From Euryarchaeota archaeon TMED117 (lineage in GTDB: Archaea; Thermoplasmatota; Poseidoniia; Poseidoniales; Poseidoniaceae): DNA of 30,818 nucleotides. Numbering within the stretch: position 1 is the stretch's first letter; each line of letters opens with the position of its first letter. The stretch lies in assembly GCA_002171315.2 (NCBI GenBank), contig NHFS02000040.1, positions 1 to 30,818 on the forward strand, written 5' to 3'. The notes under the pieces are model-generated. The model worked only from the letters and a program-made list of their open reading frames with translations, made no database searches and was not told the DNA's origin. Shown one piece after another: positions 1-7,169 of the stretch. The position numbers were made by a program, and so were the translations under genes.

Positions 1-60
1 AATTCGATGTCCTGAAAGGCTAGAACCTTTCATTTCAACACCGGTATCTCCCACGGTCAT
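1..60 (-). CDS. N-terminus of an unidentified protein, cut by the left edge
   Basis: An ATG at 60 on the minus strand opens a frame of 20 codons that runs without a stop to the window edge. It begins MTVGDTGVEMKG. An upstream ATG at 88 in another frame stops after nine codons. The frame lies divergently from the gene at 139, leaving 78 bases that could hold both promoters. Nothing in 20 residues identifies a family; a second in-frame Met (residue 10) could also be the start. The call rests only on the open frame and a sensible divergent arrangement. Confidence 0.35.
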   Translation of the reverse strand, partial: MTVGDTGVEMKGSSLSGHRI

Positions 61-138
61 GTACCTGCGAGAGGCTTGTCTATCATGACTTCTTCGTTCG
101 ACACAAGCATTCTTGATTGGTGACCTACAGCCTGTAAT

Positions 139-780
139 ATGGCAGGTGACCGAAGTGGGGACATCGTTCTCGCGGGTTCAGGTGGTCAACAAGCCTCGAT
201 GACACTTTCCACTTTGTTTGACCAAACGCATCGTAGTACATCGTTAGTCTTAGCCATTGATAGTCTAATCATCGTTCTGATTGCTTGGGATATTGCCAGC
301 GTATCCCAACAATACTTGGGTAGATTGTCGATGCTTATTTGGGCCATTCCACTCTTTGCAACAACTTCAACTTGGTTTTCATATCGATCTCGAAGGACTT
401 GGGCGTATTGGCCTGGTGCAATTATTTTGGCGCTGGCATCATTACTGTTTTTCCTCTTATTCATTTTAAATCTGTATTATGTGATTCTGGGATCAGTTGG
501 CTCAATTCTCTTCCTATTGATTATGGGTTACGCTTCATACAGTTCATTCAACAGAATGCGTTACCACTTCTCACCATTGTATAAGCAGGGCTATCATACA
601 TTTGTCCCGACTCCAGAAGCCAATTTAATGGATGGAGAGATGCTTGCAGCATGTCCAAGCTGCATGGCAGTTCTTGCTATCCGTCCAGATCTTCTTTCTC
701 CCGCAGACACTTGTCCGCATTGTAACAGTCCTCTTGTAAGTCGAGATCTAGCAACTCGGCACGGTTGGGAAGAAGAATGA
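139..780 (+). CDS. Membrane protein with C-terminal zinc ribbon, function unknown
   Basis: A 213-residue protein of no recognised family. After a polar N-terminus of about 35 residues come about four hydrophobic segments (roughly 36-57, 63-80, 92-112, 114-132), so it should be an integral membrane protein. The C-terminus is a soluble zinc ribbon with ligand pairs C172/C175 and C192/C195, spaced C-x2-C...C-x2-C. It is transcribed alone and meets the gene at 798-1439 tail to tail, 17 bases apart, with both stop codons in the arms of one inverted repeat (778-800). Its membrane-plus-ribbon layout resembles that neighbour in plan but not in sequence. Role unknown; a regulatory or adaptor role is only a guess. 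Confidence 0.8.
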   Translation: MAGDRSGDIVLAGSGGQQASMTLSTLFDQTHRSTSLVLAIDSLIIVLIAWDIASVSQQYLGRLSMLIWAIPLFATTSTWFSYRSRRTWAYWPGAIILALASLLFFLLFILNLYYVILGSVGSILFLLIMGYASYSSFNRMRYHFSPLYKQGYHTFVPTPEANLMDGEMLAACPSCMAVLAIRPDLLSPADTCPHCNSPLVSRDLATRHGWEEE

Positions 781-800
781 TTTGTGTCTATCCCAAATCA
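778..800. terminator. Inverted repeat holding both stop codons of a convergent pair
   Basis: Arms TGATTTG (778-784) and CAAATCA (794-800) are perfectly complementary over 7 bp around a 9-base loop. The left arm begins with the plus-gene stop TGA (778-780). The right arm ends with the reverse complement of the minus-gene stop (798-800). No T-tract follows on either strand, so this is not a textbook intrinsic terminator. It may be a bidirectional 3'-end or RNA-stability hairpin. Confidence 0.5.
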
Positions 801-1439
801 AGGAATTGGAGAATTACATCCTGGACAGAATTTCCAGTCAGGCTGGATTTGGATTCCGCAATTTTTGCACAGTTCGGTAGAATTAGGCTCATTCATAACC
901 ACTGAATCGCGAACTATAGAATCACCTACATGCCCAATTTGAACCATCGGTGACTCATTTTTTTCAAGATATTCTTTGCGAATACGCCCTGCTTCTCCAA
1001 ATAATCCAGCCTTTTGGTATAGTTTTGCAGCCCCTTCAAAATCCCTTGCTAGTTCTAAATTTTTAGCTTGTTTCGCAACTGAATTTGCCATATCTGGTGC
1101 TGGAGGTTTGTTTGGTGGCGCAGATATCACTCTGCTAGCAGGTTGTTGTCTGACTTGAGTTTGAGGGCTTTGCTGGGCATACATCTGTGGAGCAATAGGA
1201 CCAACAGCGATTTGTGGGATGGTTTGAACAATCATCGTTTGCCTTCCTCCATTAAATGAAAGTGAAAGAGCTACAATGCCTGTTATGAATCCTGAACAAC
1301 ATGCTACCCCACCGAGTTCCATTATGCCAGTGGCTATTCCAATAACGTAGAGCATAATACTCAGTGCAAAAAAGGCCCACCAAGTTGCAGGTGAACTACC
1401 TCCAGAAGTCTGAGGAGGATTGACATAGAACTGTGCCAC
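798..1439 (-). CDS. Membrane protein with helical hairpin and C-terminal zinc ribbon
   Basis: A 213-residue hypothetical. A Pro/Gln/Ser-rich N-terminus leads into two membrane segments (about 20-40 and 45-62). A Gln/Pro-rich linker follows, then a TPR-like helical pair around 120-160 (ARDFEGAAKLYQKAGLFGEA), a short 'GDSIVRDSVV' stretch near 170-180, and a zinc ribbon with C191/C194 and C205/C208. The start is GTG at 1439. The overlapping ATG at 1441 is in another frame, and a TATA-like element at 1463-1473 lies at the right distance for a leaderless message from the GTG. The architecture suggests a membrane-anchored scaffold with a cytoplasmic zinc ribbon. No specific function can be assigned. 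Confidence 0.75.
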   Translation of the reverse strand: MAQFYVNPPQTSGGSSPATWWAFFALSIMLYVIGIATGIMELGGVACCSGFITGIVALSLSFNGGRQTMIVQTIPQIAVGPIAPQMYAQQSPQTQVRQQPASRVISAPPNKPPAPDMANSVAKQAKNLELARDFEGAAKLYQKAGLFGEAGRIRKEYLEKNESPMVQIGHVGDSIVRDSVVMNEPNSTELCKNCGIQIQPDWKFCPGCNSPIP

Positions 1440-1462
1440 ATTTGTTGTAATAGTCTCAAGCG

Positions 1463-1473
1463 TATTATAATAA
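1463..1473 (-). promoter_or_regulatory. TATA-like element for the gene at 798-1439
   Basis: On the minus strand this reads TTATTATAATA. Its centre is about 29 bases before the GTG start at 1439, the archaeal TATA-to-start distance expected for a leaderless or nearly leaderless transcript. It gives this gene its own promoter, separate from the sirtuin operon upstream. Confidence 0.5.
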
Positions 1474-1503
1474 CTATTTTTTGAAGAGATTTTGACTATT
1501 AAT

Positions 1504-2226
1504 TTAATTCAACTTGCCCGCATCTATCCATTTACCGACAAGATTAGGGAGTATTTCACCAGCTTTACCTTGATGAAATTCATCGAAGAGATCGTAATTT
1601 AGTGGTGCATCAAGGTTGATTCCTATACAATATGATCCCTGTTGTTTTGCCGATGCAAGAAAACCTGCAGCTGGGTACACGTGTCCGCTTGTACCAATTG
1701 CAATGAAAACATCACACTGATTCAAAGCCTTCTCGATTTCGGCCATTTGCATTGGCATTTCATGAAACCAAACAATGTGAGGACGCATCATTGTATTCGT
1801 ACATACAGGACATGACACGAACGATGAGCCTAGATCTTGTGGTTCCATCATCACGTCGACATGATGACATTCTTCACAACGTAACTTCTCGAGTTCTCCA
1901 TGTATGTGTATCAGATTCTTTGAACCAGCACGTTCATGGAGATTGTCTACATTTTGAGTAACCAGAAGCATATCATCGAGATGGTCTTCCAACGTTGTAA
2001 GTGCAGTGTGTCCTGGGTTTGGTTCAACTTCAGACAACTGGCGCCGTCTTGCTTGATAAAAATCCCAAACAAGTTGAGGATTTCTTTCCCAACCCATTGG
2101 TGTTGCAACATCTTCGATTCTATGCTCTTCCCATAATCCATCAGAGGCTCTGAAGGTTCGAATGCCTGATTCAGCACTGATACCTGCACCTGTTAAGATG
2201 ACCACTTTGGTCTCTTTCGTCCACAT
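1504..2226 (-). CDS. cobB: Sir2-family NAD-dependent protein deacylase (sirtuin)
   Basis: Removes acyl groups from lysine using NAD+, giving nicotinamide and O-acyl-ADP-ribose; a cytoplasmic soluble enzyme. At 240 residues it has normal bacterial/archaeal sirtuin length. Visible motifs are the NAD-binding GAGISAESGI (13-22), TQNVDNLHERAG (90-101), catalytic His109 in the HIHG motif, and the zinc site C117/C120 and C139/C142. Tyr57 and Arg60 in FYQARRRQ match the Tyr-x-x-Arg pair of class III (SIRT5/CobB-type) sirtuins that bind the carboxylate of succinyl- or malonyl-lysine, so desuccinylation is plausible. It starts 6 bases after the stop of the Q-rich membrane protein at 2233 and is probably the last gene of the actin operon. 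Confidence 0.95.
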   Translation of the reverse strand: MWTKETKVVILTGAGISAESGIRTFRASDGLWEEHRIEDVATPMGWERNPQLVWDFYQARRRQLSEVEPNPGHTALTTLEDHLDDMLLVTQNVDNLHERAGSKNLIHIHGELEKLRCEECHHVDVMMEPQDLGSSFVSCPVCTNTMMRPHIVWFHEMPMQMAEIEKALNQCDVFIAIGTSGHVYPAAGFLASAKQQGSYCIGINLDAPLNYDLFDEFHQGKAGEILPNLVGKWIDAGKLN

Positions 2227-2232
2227 AGGAAT

Positions 2233-2901
2233 CTACTCCCAGTCATTCTTTTGCTCAAAACTATATTCTTCCAAAGAAGTTTCTTGAGGTACATTTTGTT
2301 GTGAATGAGCAACCATTTGTTGAGGTTGATTAGAGACCTGATCACTCATTGGAGTTTGTTGTACAAATTGTCCTTGTACAGCCATTACAGTGCCATCAGG
2401 TTGGACCATCATCACTTGTGGTTTTGGCTTTCCAGTGACAAGTCCCACAATCAGTAAAATTAATCCAATGAAACAACATCCACAACTGACTATCGATACA
2501 ATTCCACCAATGCCTATACTATTGGCATTTGTAATTACAATGTCTCCAGTTGCTTCTATTTCGTATGTGCCAGATTCAGATATTGATAAATCTCCTAGAT
2601 ACGTGTATTCAGTCGTGTCAAATACTTCATCACAAACGGGTTGAAAATATTCATACGATTGATCATCGGGCCCAATGACAGATACTGTAAAATCTTCACA
2701 ATTTACGGAACCTATTGCATACACTTGCAGAACGAAAGAATCGCCCTCGTCAAAGGTGTAGGTAGTGCCATCTGTCCTAGTATCATGGAGAATATTATCT
2801 GATTCAGGTTCAAACCCAATTGCTGCAAAGAGACTAATCAAAGCAACAATTATACACACGACAGATAGAATACTGCCAGCAATCACGAGGCCTTTTTTCA
2901 T
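2233..2901 (-). CDS. Two-pass membrane protein with extracytoplasmic domain and Gln-rich tail
   Basis: A 222-residue hypothetical. An N-terminal hydrophobic segment (about 6-27) is an uncleaved signal anchor or signal peptide. Residues about 30-130 are acidic, Tyr/Thr-rich, and likely an extracytoplasmic beta domain containing two Cys (near 69 and 90) that could pair. A second membrane segment (about 132-160) is unusual in containing a Cys-Gly-Cys-Cys cluster. The remaining 60 residues are a Gln/Met/Val-rich low-complexity tail, probably cytoplasmic. It starts 11 bases after the actin-like gene and ends 6 bases before the sirtuin, so the three look cotranscribed. It could anchor something to the membrane for the actin; that is inference from position only. 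Confidence 0.75.
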   Translation of the reverse strand: MKKGLVIAGSILSVVCIIVALISLFAAIGFEPESDNILHDTRTDGTTYTFDEGDSFVLQVYAIGSVNCEDFTVSVIGPDDQSYEYFQPVCDEVFDTTEYTYLGDLSISESGTYEIEATGDIVITNANSIGIGGIVSIVSCGCCFIGLILLIVGLVTGKPKPQVMMVQPDGTVMAVQGQFVQQTPMSDQVSNQPQQMVAHSQQNVPQETSLEEYSFEQKNDWE

Positions 2902-2912
2902 CTAGACCACAA

Positions 2913-3938
2913 TCATGTCGAAGCAAGGGTGAGGTTCTTCCACATCTCTTCTGGAACTTCCATAGCGAGTCTGAGGCCACCCATTGCACCGAGGCGTACT
3001 GGGTCATCGACAACGTGTACGTTGACATCGCCCATGTCCGAGAGTCGTCGTTCGATGAGAGCACCGAGTCCACGGATTCCAGAACCGCCACCTGCGAGAA
3101 CCATGTTTCGACGGAATTCGTCGTGGTACTCAGGGTTTGAGTCAGCGATGAGTTTCTTGACGTTATCGACAATTGGTTCAACGATTGATTCGCAAGCACG
3201 TTGCATGCAATCTGTAATGTCGAGCGTCATTGCCTTTCCTTCAATGGAGAAATCTACCATAATCGGATCATCAGGTGTTGATGTGGATACGAAGGAGTAT
3301 TGTTCCTTCCATCGGCGAGCCATATCCTTGGTGATTTGAGCACCGTTGTACTTGGATTGAACTTCCTTGATGATTTGTGCGTCTACGTAGTCTCCAGCGT
3401 ATCCAGTGTGCATCTGATCACCTGGGCCTGGGATTGTTCCATAAACACGGCAAAGGTCAGTTGTACCTGCTCCGATGTCGATAACGAGTGTGTGCTCAAT
3501 CATGTCCAGTGCATATGCAACTGCGAATGGTTCAGAAATAATCATTGCAGCGTTAACTGATCCGGCTGCTGCATCGAAAATTGCAGTCTTGTCAACGTGG
3601 CTTGCTTCTGCAGGAGCTCCGATGACAGCGACAACACGATTGTGGTCTTCAGGATCAGAGAGCCCAATAAGATGGGTAATGAAGTGAGCGATGAATTCCC
3701 TGTCTTCTTTTGTATCTTTAATGACACCAAGTTCTAGGGGTCTGAAAAGGTTGAGAGCCAAACGGTTCTTGAGTGCTTCTTCTCCAAAGAGTACATCTCT
3801 CTTCAAAAAGTTTCGAGCAATTGGATCTTTAGGTGTTCCAATTACAGTGAGTTCTTCTTCTTCGTGATTTCCTGATGAAACCATTACGGAGCGGAAAGTT
3901 CCCAAGTCAATTCCAATATACAATACGTCTTCAGCCAT
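2913..3938 (-). CDS. MreB/MamK-like actin-family ATPase
   Basis: A 341-residue protein of the actin/Hsp70 ATPase fold, of MreB/MamK length. Phosphate-1 motif GIDLGT (9-14), connect-1 region EPFAVAYAL (136-144), phosphate-2 DIGAGTTD (154-161) and adenosine motif LAGGGSGIRG (281-290) are all intact, so ATP binding and probably hydrolysis are retained. No Hsp70 substrate domain and no ParM-type hallmark is seen. Such proteins polymerise into cytoplasmic filaments that set shape, position cargo or organise membranes. No mreC/mreD or wall-synthesis gene lies nearby, which argues against a classical rod-shape role. It is first in a likely operon with the membrane protein at 2233 and the sirtuin. 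Exact subfamily (MreB, MamK, crenactin-like) needs a tree. Confidence 0.85.
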   Translation of the reverse strand: MAEDVLYIGIDLGTFRSVMVSSGNHEEEELTVIGTPKDPIARNFLKRDVLFGEEALKNRLALNLFRPLELGVIKDTKEDREFIAHFITHLIGLSDPEDHNRVVAVIGAPAEASHVDKTAIFDAAAGSVNAAMIISEPFAVAYALDMIEHTLVIDIGAGTTDLCRVYGTIPGPGDQMHTGYAGDYVDAQIIKEVQSKYNGAQITKDMARRWKEQYSFVSTSTPDDPIMVDFSIEGKAMTLDITDCMQRACESIVEPIVDNVKKLIADSNPEYHDEFRRNMVLAGGGSGIRGLGALIERRLSDMGDVNVHVVDDPVRLGAMGGLRLAMEVPEEMWKNLTLAST

Positions 3939-3969
3939 AGTGTTCGCCTATTTTACGGACATCCACCCA

Positions 3970-3979
3970 CTTTATGAAG
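3970..3979 (-). promoter_or_regulatory. TATA-like element upstream of the actin gene
   Basis: Minus-strand CTTCATAAAG, centred about 36 bases before the actin ATG at 3938. This would start transcription near 3948 and leave a leader of about 10 bases. The same CATAAA core recurs before psmA (24803-24812), the gene at 15122 and the IDI-GGPPS gene. Confidence 0.35.
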
Positions 3980-4037
3980 CATCCCTCTCTCAACTCCCCT
4001 GAAAAAGAGGCTAAATCAGAAGAATTTTTTTTCTATA

Positions 4038-4061
4038 GAAAGTTGTTCATAGCCAACTTTC
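4038..4061. terminator. 8-bp hairpin with the stop codon in its loop
   Basis: Arms GAAAGTTG (4038-4045) and CAACTTTC (4054-4061) pair perfectly around an 8-base loop. The TGA stop of the minus-strand gene 4047-5063 lies in that loop. On the minus strand an A-rich, not T-rich, run follows. This end is not convergent, so the hairpin serves one transcript. Confidence 0.45.
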
Positions 4062-5063
4062 ACAGGCCTGGCAGTACCATGCAGAGTACTCTGGATAGAG
4101 TTGACCCATGCTGTTGCAATTAGTGCATTCTTTCAATGCGTTATCGCCGAATATTTCCATAACAAGAGCAACGTGTTGTTCCTCTTCGATTCCTAGATGT
4201 TGCCTCATAACCCAAAGCATTTGATCTTCACTTGGAGAAATAATTCCATCCTCTAATACAAGGGCAACAACATTCCGATAATCTTCCCACACGTTGACGT
4301 CTCTGAAATCTAAGATGACTCCTCCTTTTTCTGCAACAATGTCTTGACCACCGGGGTCGTCAACAAATAAAACCAATGATTCTGGCTTCAAATCATCACT
4401 TCGCAATTCAAATGAGATTCTGTTGCCATCAAGATTTGCATAAACAAGTCTTGATGATCGATTAATAACATTAGTAATCGAGCGAGCTGTGGATTCACTG
4501 GAACTTCCTCGCTTCCATCCTGTCGGACTTTTTTCATTGAATGCATAGAATTCAGTCCCTCTTCCAGGATATTCAAGCCGTATTTCTTCTCCACCATCAA
4601 ATCCATTCGAAACAATCGTTAGAGCAGCGACCTCTGTGGATACAATATTATCATCATCATCAAAACTGATCATGAGTGGTTTTCGATCTTCCGATGCGGC
4701 ATTGTAATGTCCTTGCATTCCACTCATCCACTTATCTTCAAGTCGTTTTAGTGACTGTTCTTGTTCATCTGAGAGATTGGAATCTACACCGAGGACTCCT
4801 TTCAGATCTCCTCGCTCCATTTCGTTCTTAAATTCTTGAATTAGTTCGCTATCCCGTCGATGATTTGGTGGTGGTCCGCGAACATTCTTTGAAACATAGT
4901 TTGGATCTTTCCACTCATAAGAACAGCGACTGCAAGTCAAGTAACCTTCCATTGTCGAAGGTTGGCTTTCACCACCACAAGTTGGGCAGTCTCCATCTTC
5001 TTGTACGGAGATGTTCTCAATCGCTTCATTTCGACCTTTGCGTATACCACCAAAGCCAGCCAT
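4047..5063 (-). CDS. Hypothetical protein with a zinc ribbon at each end
   Basis: A 338-residue soluble protein I do not recognise. An N-terminal zinc ribbon (C26/C29 and C44/C47; CPTCGG...CSRC) is followed by an acidic, predicted helical stretch (about 70-115). Next is a beta-rich middle domain (about 125-230) and a segment around 235-305 that includes FGDNAL and acidic patches. A second zinc ribbon closes the chain (C313/C316 and C331/C334), only four residues from the end. There are no membrane segments. Paired ribbons suggest nucleic-acid or protein binding. It is transcribed alone: 52 bases separate it from the gene upstream, and the actin gene downstream has its own promoter region. Confidence 0.75.
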   Translation of the reverse strand: MAGFGGIRKGRNEAIENISVQEDGDCPTCGGESQPSTMEGYLTCSRCSYEWKDPNYVSKNVRGPPPNHRRDSELIQEFKNEMERGDLKGVLGVDSNLSDEQEQSLKRLEDKWMSGMQGHYNAASEDRKPLMISFDDDDNIVSTEVAALTIVSNGFDGGEEIRLEYPGRGTEFYAFNEKSPTGWKRGSSSESTARSITNVINRSSRLVYANLDGNRISFELRSDDLKPESLVLFVDDPGGQDIVAEKGGVILDFRDVNVWEDYRNVVALVLEDGIISPSEDQMLWVMRQHLGIEEEQHVALVMEIFGDNALKECTNCNSMGQLYPEYSAWYCQACESWL

Positions 5064-5115
5064 GTTCCACCACTAGCGAATCTTTCTATGAACCCTTCTA
5101 TCGAGTAATTAGAAA

Positions 5116-5916
5116 TTAATTCAAAAGTGCTTTCAGACCATAATGAATCAGATTGTCTTGCCCGTATAATCGTCGAACTTCAAAGGAGACTTTTTGGTTT
5201 ATTTCTGGTACTCCATTTTCATCATCTGCAAGCATGAAGACTCCTTTTGGTCCAGAACTAAATTCAACGAGAACTGTAGAAACACCTCCGAGTAACGGAG
5301 CTCTTAACGAAAATTCAGAAGGCGCTCCTAATGCGCTTAATTTGGTCCAAGTAAGAATTGAAGCATTGTTATCGAGTTTATTCGATACAGGTGGGATTCG
5401 TTCTCCTTCATTGTTAAGTTGTCGTGGGGGCCAAAGAATAACCGAAGCATCTTCTTGTGCAAGCAATCCTAACCTTGATGGCATTGCTAGCATATGTTGT
5501 GACTGGGAAACATATGCTCCTTGGCTGACTCCAGATACTTCCTTTTTCCATGCTTCATCAATTGCTTTTTTCTGGTCTTCATCAAATGAGTTTTCAGATG
5601 AAACCTCTGGCCATTGTGAAAGATTATCGTTCTTTGAAATCCCAACAATGAGTGATGAATTGGAACTGATCAAATGGAATTCGCCATCAGGAACAACTTT
5701 CCAATCAGTTGTTGATTCAATAATTGAAGAAACAGGAGCACTTGGAGTATACTCTAAGGATTCAACAAACGACTCAATCTGAATGGTTGATGGCGTCTCT
5801 GATTGAAGCAGAAGCAAGGCAATGGTGAGTCTGTCACCATCTGGTCCTGCCCATTCGTCGCCATATAGACTGGTTGCGAACACTCCGTTTTCAAGAGAAT
5901 ACTTTGCAATCGTCAT
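5116..5916 (-). CDS. DUF35-like OB-fold partner of thiolase, zinc ribbon degenerate
   Basis: The C-terminal part (about 148-262 of 266) follows the DUF35/OB-fold acyl-CoA-associated pattern. It has a 'PPR' turn (163-165), a T-x-L-x-x-L-x-A-P strand region (189-199), and the OB core 'STVLVEFSSGPKGVFML' ending in 'HYGLKAL'. Canonical members carry four zinc-binding Cys around the PPR; this protein has no Cys there. In archaea DUF35 proteins bind thiolase and HMG-CoA synthase and channel acetoacetyl-CoA. The N-terminal 140 residues are an unrecognised extension. The start is the ATG at 5916, which overlaps the thiolase stop as TAATG with GGAGG just upstream, so the two are translationally coupled. 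A longer reading from 5949 would run 33 bases into thiolase and is unlikely. Confidence 0.75.
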   Translation of the reverse strand: MTIAKYSLENGVFATSLYGDEWAGPDGDRLTIALLLLQSETPSTIQIESFVESLEYTPSAPVSSIIESTTDWKVVPDGEFHLISSNSSLIVGISKNDNLSQWPEVSSENSFDEDQKKAIDEAWKKEVSGVSQGAYVSQSQHMLAMPSRLGLLAQEDASVILWPPRQLNNEGERIPPVSNKLDNNASILTWTKLSALGAPSEFSLRAPLLGGVSTVLVEFSSGPKGVFMLADDENGVPEINQKVSFEVRRLYGQDNLIHYGLKALLN

Positions 5917-7085
5917 TATCTCTCCCTCCCAAAGATATGAACGGCACATGTTGCCCCTGATCCACCTACGTTGTGTGTTAATCCAACTTCTGCATCACGT
6001 ACTTGCCGTGTTGGTTCGACTTGGTGACGTAGTTGTTTGAAAACCTCAACCGCTTGTCCGGTACCAGTTGCTCCAAGAGGATGTCCTTTCGACTTGAGCC
6101 CCCCGCTTGCATTGACGGTAACGTCTCCTTCGTTACGGCGACCTTGTCCATTGCGTGCAAAGATTCCTCCTTCTCCACGTCCAGCAAATCCAAGGTCTTC
6201 AGTTGCGAGTACTTCTGCAATAGTAAAGCAATCATGCACTTCGGCTAAATCTATTTGATTTGGTTGAAGATTTGCGAGAGAATATGCTTTTTGAGAAGCC
6301 AATTGGGTTGCACGAAGTTGAGTGAGACTTGGACGGTCATGAAGGGCTAATTTATCAGAACCGGCTCCAGATCCTTTGACCCATATTGGTGTGTCAGTAA
6401 ATTGATGAGCAAGATGATCGGCAACCAATATGACTGCAGAAGCACCGTCCGAAGTTGGGCAGCAATCGTAGAGTGTCAGTGGATCTGCAACCATTGCTCC
6501 GGAACGAGCTTTTTCGAAGGAAACATCCTTGCGTAAATGCGCCATTTCATTGTCAAATCCGTGCATGTGATTCTTAACAGATACGTGGACGAGATCATCA
6601 TGAGTCGATTCGAATTCATGAAAGTAACGTCGAGCAGTAAGCGCATAGGTTCCAGGGAATGTAAGTCCTGCCAATCGTTCCCATTCTGTATCGCCAGAAA
6701 CACCTAACCAGTATCTCTTTCTTTCAGCAGACAAATCGTTCATTTTTTCAATGCCTCCTGCTACAACAATATCTGCTTGTCCACTTTTGATTGTCATCCA
6801 TGCGTCTCTAAGAGCGAATCCCGACGATGCGCAGGCATTTTCGACCCTGCGAACGCTTACACCATCCATACCTGAATGCTCTGTCAGTAATGCTGCAGTA
6901 TTGCCAAGTTGTGAACCACCAAAAGCAATTGAACCAATGAATGCTTCTTCGACCATATTTGGGGAACAATCGTTGTCTACACTGGAAAAAGCCTTCTCCA
7001 CTGCTTCCGACCACATGCCTTTCAAGCCCATAGGATGGTTGCCAAATTTTGTTTGACCAGCACCGACCATTGCTACATCGACCAT
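5916..7085 (-). CDS. SCP2-type thiolase (acetyl-CoA C-acetyltransferase family)
   Basis: Condenses two acetyl-CoA to acetoacetyl-CoA, or cleaves 3-ketoacyl-CoA in reverse. At 389 residues it is full length for archaeal thiolases. The nucleophile is Cys85 in ENACASSGFAL. The HDCF motif, His near 335 in GLKSKGHPLGATG and the glycine-rich NVGGSGA near the end are present. As in other archaeal SCP2-like thiolases, no second CxG cysteine is evident. It is coupled to a DUF35-like protein (TAATG overlap), the arrangement typical of the archaeal acetoacetyl-CoA thiolase/HMG-CoA synthase complex, which makes the first step of the mevalonate pathway the favoured role. HMG-CoA synthase itself is not in the window, so a beta-oxidation role remains possible. 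Confidence 0.92.
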   Translation of the reverse strand: MVDVAMVGAGQTKFGNHPMGLKGMWSEAVEKAFSSVDNDCSPNMVEEAFIGSIAFGGSQLGNTAALLTEHSGMDGVSVRRVENACASSGFALRDAWMTIKSGQADIVVAGGIEKMNDLSAERKRYWLGVSGDTEWERLAGLTFPGTYALTARRYFHEFESTHDDLVHVSVKNHMHGFDNEMAHLRKDVSFEKARSGAMVADPLTLYDCCPTSDGASAVILVADHLAHQFTDTPIWVKGSGAGSDKLALHDRPSLTQLRATQLASQKAYSLANLQPNQIDLAEVHDCFTIAEVLATEDLGFAGRGEGGIFARNGQGRRNEGDVTVNASGGLKSKGHPLGATGTGQAVEVFKQLRHQVEPTRQVRDAEVGLTHNVGGSGATCAVHIFGRER

Positions 7086-7169
7086 GACATTGCGAGTTCA
7101 AACTAGCATTTGATTGAGTCGGTTCAATTACCCGCAGGGTTCATCAATGGGAGGCGATAGGAACGGAAT

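Noticed and set aside
2929..3339. 136-codon plus-strand frame inside the actin-like gene
   Set aside because: The product is Arg/Ser/Pro-rich and typical of an antisense frame. The minus-strand frame has all actin nucleotide motifs.
2913..3938. Hsp70/DnaK instead of an actin-like protein
   Set aside because: At 341 residues there is no substrate-binding domain; length and motif spacing fit MreB/MamK-type actins.
4025..4032. T-tract as a terminator
   Set aside because: The T run is on the plus strand, while the gene ending here is on the minus strand, where it reads as A; no plus gene ends nearby.
5153..5782. 209-codon open frame on the plus strand
   Set aside because: It is antisense to the thiolase-coupled DUF35-like gene, which has coupling, a ribosome-binding site and family homology. 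The plus translation shows no family pattern.
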